The notes under the pieces: model-generated | What the model was told of the DNA's origin: nothing | Seen by the model: only the letters and a program-made list of their open reading frames with translations | The model's database searches: none | In this document: piece by piece, positions 1 through 6,807 of the stretch | How positions within the stretch are numbered: the first letter of the stretch is position 1 | How the letters are laid out: each line of letters starts with the position of its first letter | Translations under genes and position numbers: made by a program | From: an uncultured Alphaproteobacteria bacterium | GTDB taxonomy: Bacteria > Pseudomonadota > Alphaproteobacteria > Rickettsiales > UBA1997 | Length of the DNA stretch: 16,954 nucleotides | Assembly: GCA_903837365.1 (NCBI GenBank) | Contig: CAILUF010000223.1 | Span: forward strand, 1-16,954 | Direction of reading: 5' to 3'

Positions 1-47
1 CCAAATGAATAGCTAGCTGTCAACCCGGACGCTAATTATTAGATCTA

Positions 48-275
48 TTATTTAAAAATATTTATAATGTTTTTAAAATAACAAAAAACTAAGGCGATAA
101 CATTGATTTAAATTTTAGGCAATTGCTTAAAATTGTCAATTTTCGTTAATGCTTGGATAGATATCGCAATATAATCATATTGTAAAAGATATTTTCCAAG
201 CATATGAAATTGGCGATTGATGTAAAATGTTTTACAAAAAACTAAATTATTATCAAAATTAAATAAGCCTCTAGC
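48..275 (-). pseudogene. Decayed copy A of an unknown coding sequence
   Basis: Read on the minus strand from 275, a frame stays open for about 55 codons to a TAA at 108-110. It then continues, with the stop and roughly a one-codon length difference, as sequence resembling copy B down to about 48. The shared pattern is D-Y-x-x-I-x-I-Q-x-x-T, then F-K-[QH]-L-P-K, and further on F-K-N-I-[IV]-N-I-F-K. There is no good start codon: the frame begins right after a TAG and the only ATG is internal. I do not recognise the family. The in-frame stops and missing start suggest a dead gene fragment. The alternative is chance similarity of A+T-rich sequence, but conservation at matching spacing over about 50 residues makes that less likely. 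Confidence 0.35.
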
Positions 276-287
276 CTATATCCAGAG

Positions 288-500
288 CTAGATAATTGAT
301 ATATTTGCTTTAAAAATATTTACAATGTTTTTAAAAGCTAAATCTTGAAGAAATATCGATGAAATAAATTTAGGCAAATGCTTAAAATAATTATTTATCG
401 TGTTTTCTTGAATTATTATTGAACGGTAATCACCCTCATAAATATTCTCCATGATGGTATAATTGGCAATTTTTAGCTTTTTTATAAGTATAAATATCAA
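288..500 (-). pseudogene. Decayed copy B of the same unknown coding sequence
   Basis: A 70-codon frame with a TTG start at 498-500; the open frame extends a few codons further upstream to a TGA. Its C-terminal half aligns with copy A: I-I-I-Q-x-x-T, F-K-H-L-P-K, F-K-N-I-V-N-I-F-K. The two lie head to tail, 12 bases apart, so they look like a tandem duplication or two pieces of a repeat-containing protein. The product is lysine- and isoleucine-rich with no signal peptide or catalytic motif that I can see. No ribosome binding site or promoter is evident, so I read it as a remnant rather than a working gene. Confidence 0.3.
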
Positions 501-631
501 TATAAATGAAGTTAGGTTTGGTCAATTAAATCGTGATTAAATCGCGATTAAAGATCTAAAATTAATTTTCTAAAAATTTTAAATATGAGGTTTAAACTTC
601 ACATTTTTATTATTAAGGAAATTTGATTTTA

Positions 632-775
632 AAGTCTGCTAACAGATTGACGTACAAAATGAAGAGTTTTTATTTCCTACGGGGTTTCCGGATATTGGAA
701 ATTGCGATTATTCGCAATATTATTAAAAACTCGATCGTTTGATTAATTGCGTTTACTGCGCGCAATTATTTTTGA
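632..775 (+). ncRNA. Candidate structured RNA (speculative)
   Basis: Several nested stems sit together. Stem 1 is AGTCTG/CAGATT at about 633-648. An outer 9-bp stem GAGTTTTTA (664-672) pairs with TAAAAACTC (724-732). It encloses TTTCC/GGAAA and ATTGCGA-TTAT-TCGCAAT. A final AATTGCG (745-751) / CGCAATT (761-767) stem is followed by a T-rich run ending near 773, resembling a terminator. Stem density exceeds the surroundings, but no promoter is clear and I recognise no known RNA family. It could equally be a palindromic repeat element. Confidence 0.2.
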
Positions 776-912
776 ACTCTGGCGATATTTATTATTTGGT
801 ATTAGTTCAATTAATGAAATTTTCTTTAATTAAACTAATAAATTTATTTTATGATCTATTAATAAATCTTGTTAACTAATAAAATAGCTTAACTTTTTTA
901 TAAAATAATTTT

Positions 913-940
913 GATCTCGTTCAAGTGGTGTTACGAGATC
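913..940. repeat. 8-bp inverted repeat
   Basis: GATCTCGT (913-920) pairs exactly with ACGAGATC (933-940) around a 12-base loop. There is no T-run after it, so it is not a convincing terminator. Confidence 0.5.
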
Positions 941-1201
941 TTGATTGATTTGGTAAATTGTTGAGCTGGGCATTAAAATTATTGCCATTGAAAGAGTGGT
1001 AATGAGAAAGAATATTTAAAATGAAATTGTAATTGTGATTTTTGGTCTTTGGTTGTTAGACCTTTTATCAAATTTACGATGTTGAGGGTTAGACTTTGGC
1101 CATTAATTTTACATTATAAATTATTGCTTTTAGTGAGATTTTGGCAATAATTTATATTCTTATTTATTGGCTTTGAAGCAATTAATATGCTTTTGCGGGC
1201 T

Positions 1202-1234
1202 AATCGATAATTAGATAATTTCTAATTATCGATT
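1202..1234. repeat. Perfect 14-bp inverted repeat, 5-base loop
   Basis: AATCGATAATTAGA (1202-1215) and TCTAATTATCGATT (1221-1234) are exact reverse complements around TAATT. The stem is A+T-rich, but 14 perfect pairs with a tight loop is unlikely by chance even at this composition. A T-run starts about 13 bases downstream, too far for a classic terminator. It may be part of a mobile palindromic element. Confidence 0.6.
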
Positions 1235-1791
1235 AAACCTAAATAACTTTTTTAAGTTCTGGTAATATTTGCAAATTTTTAGTAAGATTTAAGTTATGCA
1301 AAATTATTTAAATAAAGTTATAGTGGTTTTACGCTGTTAATCCTTAATTGGCAAATTATTTTGATTGAGAATTTGGTTATCATGTTTTCTAAATTATTGA
1401 TCAATTAAAATTTGTAATGGGTTTTTAAATATAAGAAATGCCTCAACTTTTTGTGAGATTTTAGTTGAATAGCAATTTCTAATTATTGAAACCTTGCGAT
1501 TATTAGCGTTTGGCATTTTAATTTATTGATGATTTATTTATAAATAATCAATAGTTAAATTTATGCAAAGCTGGGTTTTGCGAATAAATTAGGCGCAATT
1601 TTTGTGAGATTTTAATTGTCGCTAAATCGTTAAACCTGATTGATTGCCAAGAATTTAGTGCTGTAAGTGAATATTAATATTTACCTTACTCTTAAAACCT
1701 TTGGCTAAATATTTTATTAGTTTTTAAGTTTTCTGATAAAATATTATTTTTAATTATATCCTAGTTTTTAGTTAAAAAATAGTCAAACTAG

Positions 1792-1819
1792 TTAACAGTT
1801 ATTTATCACTAACTGTTAA
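1792..1819. repeat. Perfect 10-bp inverted repeat
   Basis: TTAACAGTTA (1792-1801) pairs exactly with TAACTGTTAA (1810-1819) across an 8-base loop. No T-run follows. Function unknown. Confidence 0.5.
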
Positions 1820-1990
1820 TAACTAAAGATAAATAAGTTAATATTGTAAAAAATTATTCTGATTTTGAATTATGTTTTTTTAAGAAAGATTTAATTTTTA
1901 CAAATATTCGTTTGTAATTTTAATAAATTTGTTAACAAATATTGCGTCTACAAAAGTTTAGCAATATCTAATAAGATGTTGCTATTCTAG

Positions 1991-2057
1991 GTAGCTAATC
2001 GTTGATTAAGTGAGATTATTAAGTTTTTTTAATAACTTACAATTGACGATTAGCTAC
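1991..2057. repeat. 67-base long hairpin ahead of the 30-bp array
   Basis: GTAGCTAATCGT (1991-2002) is the exact reverse complement of ACGATTAGCTAC (2046-2057). Inside, TTAAGT faces ACTTAC imperfectly, and TTATTAA/TTAATAA closes the tip. The whole forms one long imperfect hairpin ending 55 bases before the first tandem array. It looks like a miniature palindromic element; no target-site duplication or transposase was found. Confidence 0.5.
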
Positions 2058-2112
2058 TGAAATTAAAATATTTTACTATTTAAAATTGCGATTTTTTTAA
2101 TAGTTGTTTTTG

Positions 2113-2219
2113 GTCGTGCTTACGCAACGCAGCACTTAAAGTGTCGTGCTTACGCAACGCAGCACTTAAAGTGTCGTGCTTACGCAACGCAGCACTTAAA
2201 GTGTCGTGCTTACGCAACG
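2113..2219. repeat. 30-bp tandem array, 3 full units plus a partial
   Basis: Units start at 2113, 2143, 2173 and 2203; the last stops after about 17 bases. The first three are identical. Each begins GTCGTGCT and contains GTGCT...AGCAC, a hairpin with a 10-base loop; the unit junction CACTTAAAGTG is itself a short palindrome. Because 30 is divisible by three, frames stay open through the array on both strands, but neither has a proper start, so I do not call a gene. There are no spacers, so this is not CRISPR. Perfect identity points to recent expansion or slippage. Confidence 0.9.
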
Positions 2220-2353
2220 ACAGGATCCCTCAATAAAAATTTTTAAAAAAAAACGAAGTCCAACATCGAAAATGAAGTTTCAGATCGTTTTACAAATAAA
2301 ACCATTTCAACCTTAAATGACCATCATAACAAAATATTTTGCCATTCGCGTTT

Positions 2354-2431
2354 AAAGCGTCGATGGGTTTATTCTAGTCGCGCTAAAGCGTCGATGGGTT
2401 TATTCTAGTCGTGCTAAAGCGTCGAGAGGTT
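2354..2431. repeat. 31-bp tandem array, 2 units plus a partial
   Basis: AAAGCGTCG recurs at 2354, 2385 and 2416, a 31-base period. The two full units differ by one base (GTCGCGCT versus GTCGTGCT at their ends). The GTCG[CT]GCT block followed by a GC-containing segment and CGA resembles the start of the 30-bp units about 140 bases upstream: 14 of 18 positions match between GTCGTGCTTACGCAACGA and GTCGTGCTAAAGCGTCGA. The two arrays are therefore probably related elements. Confidence 0.85.
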
Positions 2432-2891
2432 TTTAAGATAAATTATTCAAAAGCGAACGCTTCATGTTTCTTCATCTTAAGGCTTTTGGGCAATTTTAGC
2501 CAAAAAGATGAAGTTAAAATGGTTAATTCATAAACTATCGATTAAAGGGTTAAAATTTTATAGGAGTGGTTAAATCTATAATTTACTTTAAGGCGATTAA
2601 AATTTATAAGATTTTGTTGTAAGGTTATAACAGCATGTGAATAAAATAGGTTTCCATCGCCATTTTTTTAATTATGCCTTAAAATAAAAAACCTATTGCA
2701 GATCTTGCTAATCATTGGCTAGTGAGTGATATAATTTTTTAAATTTGCGTTAGCAAATTAATTGCAAGGAAATGAATCGCCTAATAATGAACATTAATTG
2801 TTAAGCTCTATAAGGGATTACTTTTTGAAATTTGAGAGGGAATTTAAGATTGGTAATCATTATTCATGATCAGATTTTTTGTTAATTAATT
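2432..2891. other. Gene-free region with hairpins, 3' of bioH
   Basis: No supported gene. It contains CTTCATCTT (2470-2478) / AAGATGAAG (2505-2513) enclosing TTTTGG/CCAAAA; an AATAGGTTT (2645-2653) / AAACCTATT (2689-2697) inverted repeat; and AATTTGC-GTTA-GCAAATT at 2742-2759. A plus-strand extended -10 lies at 2727-2735. Only a 10-codon frame (from about 2773) follows it before the convergent bioH gene. Confidence 0.55.
2727..2735 (+). promoter_or_regulatory. Extended -10 promoter element, no gene behind it
   Basis: TGATATAAT is a consensus extended -10 (TGn + TATAAT). A TTGCTA about 19 bases upstream is a poor, badly spaced -35. The start would fall near 2742, exactly where a 7-bp hairpin with a GTTA loop begins. 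Any transcript would run against bioH, so it could make an antisense or small RNA. A chance match is quite possible in A+T-rich DNA. Confidence 0.25.
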
Positions 2892-3602
2892 TTACAATTC
2901 CAATCTTTTTATTTCATCTTCAATTGCCTGACGAACTTCGTTAAGGCGAGATAGATGAGGAGCATGTCCACATTTATCAAAGATAATGCTTTTGAAATTT
3001 GGGCAATATTTTTGAAAATATTCCTTTTGCGCAATATTAACGACTACATCTCCAGATCCATGGAAATAAAGAATCGGAGGCATTTTACTCATATCTAAAT
3101 CAAAGCATGAAAAACGACATAACTCTTCGTACCAAAATTTTATTTGCTCAAAATTTTTTTCATCCACTGCTAAATTCCTGATAATTTCTTTGGCATTTCG
3201 ATCATTCATTGAAATTAGGGTTAAAAATTCCTTAAGCATATCTCCGGAATTATTATCAAGCATGATATTAATTTTTTTGTATAACTCCTGTGACATTCCC
3301 GAGTTAATTCGCGAATCCTTAAGCATTTGAAATGGCGATGCAAGTAAGATAAGAAGTTTTGGACTGATTATGTTATTAGCAATTGCTCTAACCAGAATTT
3401 GTCCACCAAGGCTCCAGCCCATAGCAATTTCACAATCAGTATTTTTTTTTAATTCTACAAATAACTCGTCAACGCTATTTGTTTTTGAATAGTCTAATGA
3501 ATTAATTTTGTAAATATTTTTGATTGATGAGTTGGTAAAAACTATTTCCAAGCTATCATGTTTTTGTGCCCATCCACTCAAACATAGAAAGGTTTTAGAC
3601 AT
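2892..3602 (-). CDS. bioH: BioH-like alpha/beta-hydrolase (pimeloyl-ACP methyl ester esterase candidate)
   Basis: A cytoplasmic alpha/beta-hydrolase of 236 residues. The nucleophile elbow is G62-W-S64-L-G-G67, identical in pattern to BioH. The acid is probably D185 in G-S-G-D, and the catalytic histidine is H213 in C-G-H-A-P-H, close to the H-A-P segment of BioH. L-A-S-P-F after the core also fits. BioH cleaves the methyl ester of pimeloyl-ACP in biotin synthesis; its usual length is about 255 residues, so this one is slightly short, mainly before the serine. It starts 9 bases after rpmE ends, so the two are likely cotranscribed. No other biotin gene is in the window, so a different ester substrate remains possible. 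Family call is firm, substrate call moderate. Confidence 0.72.
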   Translation of the reverse strand: MSKTFLCLSGWAQKHDSLEIVFTNSSIKNIYKINSLDYSKTNSVDELFVELKKNTDCEIAMGWSLGGQILVRAIANNIISPKLLILLASPFQMLKDSRINSGMSQELYKKINIMLDNNSGDMLKEFLTLISMNDRNAKEIIRNLAVDEKNFEQIKFWYEELCRFSCFDLDMSKMPPILYFHGSGDVVVNIAQKEYFQKYCPNFKSIIFDKCGHAPHLSRLNEVRQAIEDEIKRLEL

Positions 3603-3611
3603 TTTGTAGAT

Positions 3612-3884
3612 TTATTTTTTTTCGCTAGAAACGAAATCAAAATCACCAAATTTATTTTTGAATTTACTAACCATTTCGTTATTGGCATTGATAAAGTTAC
3701 CACCTTTTTCTTGCCAAGCTGGATGATTTTTAGGATCAACATCGAGATGAAGAACGCTATCCTCTTTGCCCCATGTGGTTAGAATTTCAAAAGCTGAGCC
3801 ATCAGTCATCTGTACTTTTACTTTATGCTGTTTAGGATTAGTTCCTTCCAGCTTTGTTTTGGCAACTGTTTTTGTTTTTGACAT
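3612..3884 (-). CDS. rpmE: 50S ribosomal protein L31
   Basis: A 90-residue protein matching the alphaproteobacterial form of bL31: the K-x-H-x-V-K-V-x-M-T-D-G opening, T-T-W-G-K-E, then L-D-V-D-P-x-x-H-P-A-W and the terminal V-S-K-F-K-N-K-F. It binds the large subunit near the central protuberance. It has no cysteines, so it is the zinc-free type. Roughly 17 extra lysine- and threonine-rich residues precede the usual start. The ATG at 3882-3884 is the only sensible start upstream of the conserved core, so the extension looks genuine. It is first in a two-gene unit with the BioH-like gene; a good promoter lies just upstream. Confidence 0.93.
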   Translation of the reverse strand: MSKTKTVAKTKLEGTNPKQHKVKVQMTDGSAFEILTTWGKEDSVLHLDVDPKNHPAWQEKGGNFINANNEMVSKFKNKFGDFDFVSSEKK

Positions 3885-3950
3885 TTTTAAGAAAATTTAA
3901 GTTTGACTTATTTTTTACTTGATTTACAATTTAAACTAGTAATTTTATAT

Positions 3951-3979
3951 AATTATTTCATATCAAAATTTTTTGTCAA
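3951..3979 (-). promoter_or_regulatory. Putative sigma-70 promoter for rpmE-bioH
   Basis: On the minus strand a perfect -35 TTGACA (3974-3979) is followed after 17 bases by ATAATT (3951-3956), a fair -10. The distance to the rpmE start is about 65 bases. Other A+T-rich -10 candidates nearby (TATAAA) are spaced too far. Confidence 0.5.
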
Positions 3980-4007
3980 TAGGTCAAGTTCATTTAAATT
4001 CATTTTA

Positions 4008-4023
4008 AAGAAATTTCTTGACA
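4008..4023 (+). promoter_or_regulatory. -35-like box overlapping a 12-bp palindrome upstream of the M23 gene
   Basis: TTGACA at 4018-4023 is a consensus -35, but the -10 at the right distance (AAAATT) is weak. It partly overlaps AAGAAATTTCTT (4008-4019), a perfect palindrome that could be an operator or simply a chance A/T palindrome. Confidence 0.3.
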
Positions 4024-4087
4024 TCGGAGAAAAAATTTCAAAAATTGATTGCTGTGAATCTATAAAATTTAATTAAAAGCTGAATTA

Positions 4088-5326
4088 ATGAAAAGAAGTT
4101 TCTTGTTAGGAAAAAAATCGCTCGAATTAGGATCTTTAATGCTGGATATAGTTGTTCTTGTTGTTAAAAGGATTATTAAAATTGCCTTTACCAAAAGAAC
4201 TGTTTTATTTGTTACCAATGAAAAAATTAGAAGCGTTAATTTAGGTCCACTATTTCAATTGGTGATTGTTTTTTTTATAGCGTGGATAATAAATCTTTTT
4301 AATCAATCGGTACGTTATCACGAAATTCTTGATGAAAAATCACAAGAAATTTCTAGATTAAAATCAATGAATTCTTTTTTTGAAGATGAATTTGACGAGG
4401 TTAATGATAGATTAAAAAAAATAAACGAATATCTTTCAACAACAATTGGCTCTAAGAGAAATGTTAAGGATACTCGCGATGATTCAAATCCAAAAGTTAA
4501 ACTACCACAAAACATTGTTCGCGATCAACTTTCTAAGCGTGACAAAAATACTTTAAACAATATCATTGAAACCAAGGAGCAGATTGCCGATATTCAAAAT
4601 ATAGCTCGAGACAGAATTAAAAAAATTGAATTAGTTATAAACACTACGGGTTTAAATATAAAAAAATCAAAATCACTTTTTAAAAAATTTAATAACAAGG
4701 ATCACGTTAAAGAAGCTTCTCTTAATAATCCTAACGAGCTTAATACTGCCCAAGGCGGTCCTCGTGAATCTGGAAGTCTCGATGAGATGGTTAGCAATTC
4801 TGCTAATTCAACTTCCCAAGATCATGATTTTGCCAACCTTCAATTTTCTAGCGAGATTGATTATTTGATGGTTTTAGAAAGATTAACGCAGGCTCTTCCT
4901 TTTAATCGTCCCATGAAAAATTACTATATTTCTAGTACATTTGGTATCCGAGTGGATCCGATTACGCAACGTTATACTCAGCATAATGGCTTAGATTTTG
5001 TTGGCGTTACCAATGAAAAAATAATTAGCCCATCGGCTGGTAAAGTTATCCTTGCTGGAAGATTTAGTGATTATGGGAATGCTGTAGTCATCGATCATGG
5101 TTATGGAATTACTACTCGTTACGGTCATCTTTCGTCATTGAAGGTGAATGAAGGTGATATTGTTAAATCAGGGCAAGTCATTGCTTTCCAAGGAAGTACT
5201 GGAAGAAGTACAGGTGCTCATTTACATTATGAAATCAGATATAAAAATATTCCGCTAAATCCCAGAAAGTTTTTAGAAGCGGGGCAAATTTTAAATGATT
5301 CAAATCCTAAATATGTCAATAGCTAA
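4088..5326 (+). CDS. M23 family metallopeptidase, membrane-anchored
   Basis: A 412-residue peptidoglycan endopeptidase candidate. A short cytoplasmic head precedes one membrane segment at about 51-70 (L-G-P-L-F-Q-L-V-I-V-F-F-I-A-W). A charged, probably coiled-coil and low-complexity stretch covers about 80-250, and the C-terminal LytM/M23 domain about 280-400. The zinc ligands are visible: H299 and D303 (H-N-G-L-D) and H380 (H378-L-H380), with catalytic H347 in G-H-L-S. All are intact, so it should be active rather than a degenerate LytM regulator. It cleaves peptide cross-links in the periplasm. The downstream bactofilin overlaps its end, the LmdC-type pairing in which bactofilin is thought to localise the peptidase. 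Its specific cross-link target is not readable from sequence. Confidence 0.9.
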   Translation: MKRSFLLGKKSLELGSLMLDIVVLVVKRIIKIAFTKRTVLFVTNEKIRSVNLGPLFQLVIVFFIAWIINLFNQSVRYHEILDEKSQEISRLKSMNSFFEDEFDEVNDRLKKINEYLSTTIGSKRNVKDTRDDSNPKVKLPQNIVRDQLSKRDKNTLNNIIETKEQIADIQNIARDRIKKIELVINTTGLNIKKSKSLFKKFNNKDHVKEASLNNPNELNTAQGGPRESGSLDEMVSNSANSTSQDHDFANLQFSSEIDYLMVLERLTQALPFNRPMKNYYISSTFGIRVDPITQRYTQHNGLDFVGVTNEKIISPSAGKVILAGRFSDYGNAVVIDHGYGITTRYGHLSSLKVNEGDIVKSGQVIAFQGSTGRSTGAHLHYEIRYKNIPLNPRKFLEAGQILNDSNPKYVNS

Positions 5327-5723
5327 AATCAAATCAAGGCTTTGTGCCGTAAACAGTAATAGTGTTGGAAAAAAAATTGAAGCGATTACGTCTTCTGTTA
5401 AATCTACACCAACAATAATTGCTCGCGATCTTATTATTGAAGGTCAACTTAAAAGTTCAGGTACAATTGAAATTGAAGGCGTTGTAAAAGGAACGGTCAA
5501 TGGCAATTCCGTTATCTTGCGCGAAGAGGGTCTTATTGAGGGTTTGGTTTATGCGGAATTCTTGAGTATCAGAGGCAGATTTGAGGGAACCATTAAAGCC
5601 AAAAACATTAGCGTTTCCAGAAAAGCTAAAATTATTGGTGAAATAGAATATGATTCGTTATCCGTTGAGGATGGGGCATCAATTGATGGTCAATTTAAAA
5701 AAATCCAATCTAATAATTTATAG
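5295..5723 (+). CDS. Bactofilin family cytoskeletal protein
   Basis: A 142-residue protein with the bactofilin (DUF583) beta-helix from about residue 40 to 135: repeated short strands such as I-I-A-R-D-L-I-I-E-G-Q-L, G-T-I-E-I-E-G-V-V-K-G and V-S-R-K-A-K-I-I-G-E-I, followed by a short tail. Bactofilins polymerise at the inner membrane without nucleotides and position cell-wall enzymes. The first ATG (5295) overlaps the M23 gene by 32 bases and has a G-rich GGGG about 10 bases upstream. A second ATG at 5313 would overlap by 14 and lacks such a signal, so the first is preferred. The overlap suggests translational coupling. Confidence 0.92.
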   Translation: MIQILNMSIAKIKSRLCAVNSNSVGKKIEAITSSVKSTPTIIARDLIIEGQLKSSGTIEIEGVVKGTVNGNSVILREEGLIEGLVYAEFLSIRGRFEGTIKAKNISVSRKAKIIGEIEYDSLSVEDGASIDGQFKKIQSNNL

Positions 5724-5741
5724 TTAAAAGTTATTAATAAT

Positions 5742-5760
5742 TGTTTACACCTGTTTACAC
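5742..5760. repeat. Short direct repeat TGTTTACAC x2
   Basis: TGTTTACAC occurs at 5742-5750 and 5752-5760, one helical turn apart, in the convergent gap between the bactofilin gene and virB9. It could be a protein-binding site or chance; no promoter is close. Confidence 0.45.
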
Positions 5761-5820
5761 ACAATAAAGTTGATTGCTTGTTAAAGTATTTAATTGGTTT
5801 ATTTTGCTCTTAATAGCTCC

Positions 5821-5923
5821 ACTCTAAAATTTTCTTCCAATTTAAGTTTTTATTTTCGGTAATTTAAAATAGTAAAATATCCGCAAAATATCAATTAAAC
5901 CATTTCAATTTTAGAGTTGAAAT
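5821..5923. repeat. Inverted repeats in the bactofilin-virB9 convergent gap
   Basis: ACTCTAAAATT (5821-5831) and AATTTTAGAGT (5907-5917) are exact reverse complements 75 bases apart. The right arm also lies in a compact hairpin, ATTTCAA (5902-5908) / TTGAAAT (5917-5923), just past the end of virB9. There is no T-run, so this is only a weak terminator candidate. Confidence 0.35.
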
Positions 5924-5940
5924 CATATTGCTTTATTAAT

Positions 5941-6807
5941 CTATCTACCTTGATCAATTAATTTGTTATTGAAAATACACAGCAGCCCATCCGCAAGTCT
6001 TAAAGTAAATTGCCTTGCAATTGTTGGAATTACAACATAACGATCACGAACAACATAGGTTAAAGGAATTTCCGATCCACCATTGTCAACCATGCTAATT
6101 GTTGGGATAACCAGATTGTCATTAGCGAATTGAAAATGAGTTTCTGCGCCATCATCATAAACTTTAAGAGGCATTATTTCATCAGATCTTCCAGCTACAC
6201 GATAATCGAAATTTAATTCTACGCCTTCGGGATTTCTCTCGATAATTGATGGCAAAGGTTCGTCAATGCGAGTTTGAGGTGTTGGGGTACGAACTATCTC
6301 ATTAATTTTTGCAATTTTAGGTAACATAGGTGCCGATGGAATCCGAGTGGCAATATTTGGAACGGCAAGTTGCGGAGGTATCGGAAGCGGTTGACCAATT
6401 TGCGGATAAAAAAATCGAATAGTATAAACTAAATCTTCATCAGCTTTGCCACTATATTCATCAGAACGAATATCAAAATGATAAGTTCTTTTATTGGTAA
6501 TGATGGTCATGTTAGTATGGGCTGCGATTTCTAATGGACGAATGAATAAGCGTTTGCCAGCAGGTGTTAAGCGCCATGCAAAAGCTTCGCCAATTGAAAT
6601 CATTTCGATTTCTTCATCACCGGAAAATTCAATAAATGATTGGTAATTATAAAAAAACTTTAATTCATAAACTTCATTTGGATTATAAACCAAAGTACGA
6701 ATTCTTGAATCGGTTGTAATTGGGGTTTGAGCAAAAGTTGACGAAGAAATAATCAGCCAGAACAAAAGTGTTTTGAAAATATTTGTAATTTGAAATTGAT
6801 TTTTCAT
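5941..6807 (-). CDS. virB9: Type IV secretion protein VirB9/TrbG/CagX family
   Basis: A 288-residue outer-membrane-complex protein. The N-terminus has a Sec signal peptide (T-L-L-F-W-L-I-I-S-S-S-T-F-A, cleavage probably after A26). The VirB9 N-domain starts with R-I-R-T-L-V-Y-N-P-N-E-V-Y. A proline-rich linker covers about 140-190. The C-domain starts near V-E-L-N-F-D-Y-R and includes F-A-N-D-N-L-V-I-P-T-I and Y-V-V-R-D-R-Y-V-V-I-P, the usual VirB9 C-terminal pattern. VirB9 pairs with VirB7 and VirB10 in the core channel. Its ATG overlaps the virB8 stop (TAATG), so the two are translationally coupled. VirB10, B11 and D4 do not follow, which is unusual outside the scattered Rickettsiales vir loci. 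Confidence 0.88.
   Translation of the reverse strand: MKNQFQITNIFKTLLFWLIISSSTFAQTPITTDSRIRTLVYNPNEVYELKFFYNYQSFIEFSGDEEIEMISIGEAFAWRLTPAGKRLFIRPLEIAAHTNMTIITNKRTYHFDIRSDEYSGKADEDLVYTIRFFYPQIGQPLPIPPQLAVPNIATRIPSAPMLPKIAKINEIVRTPTPQTRIDEPLPSIIERNPEGVELNFDYRVAGRSDEIMPLKVYDDGAETHFQFANDNLVIPTISMVDNGGSEIPLTYVVRDRYVVIPTIARQFTLRLADGLLCIFNNKLIDQGR

Larger units (their letters stand above)
525..2112. other. Gene-free A+T-rich tract rich in hairpins
   Basis: About 1.6 kb with no credible coding sequence on either strand. A 27-codon frame at 659-742 (plus) is the longest thing with an ATG that I noticed. No tRNA, RNase P, SRP or tmRNA signature was seen. The tract contains many inverted repeats, the best listed separately. 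A G-T-G-A-G-A-T-T-T-T-like motif recurs near 1131, 1454 and 1598. This is the texture of decayed sequence in reduced genomes, though some hairpins are too well preserved for pure decay. Confidence 0.6.

Noticed and set aside
659..742. 27-codon plus-strand frame with ATG
   Set aside because: Most of it is made of hairpin arms, with no ribosome binding site and no recognisable product.
525..2112. Replication origin
   Set aside because: I saw no cluster of TTATNCACA DnaA boxes and no origin-linked genes; A+T-richness alone is not evidence here.
2113..2431. CRISPR array
   Set aside because: Repeats are contiguous with no spacers, there are only two to three units, and no cas gene is nearby.
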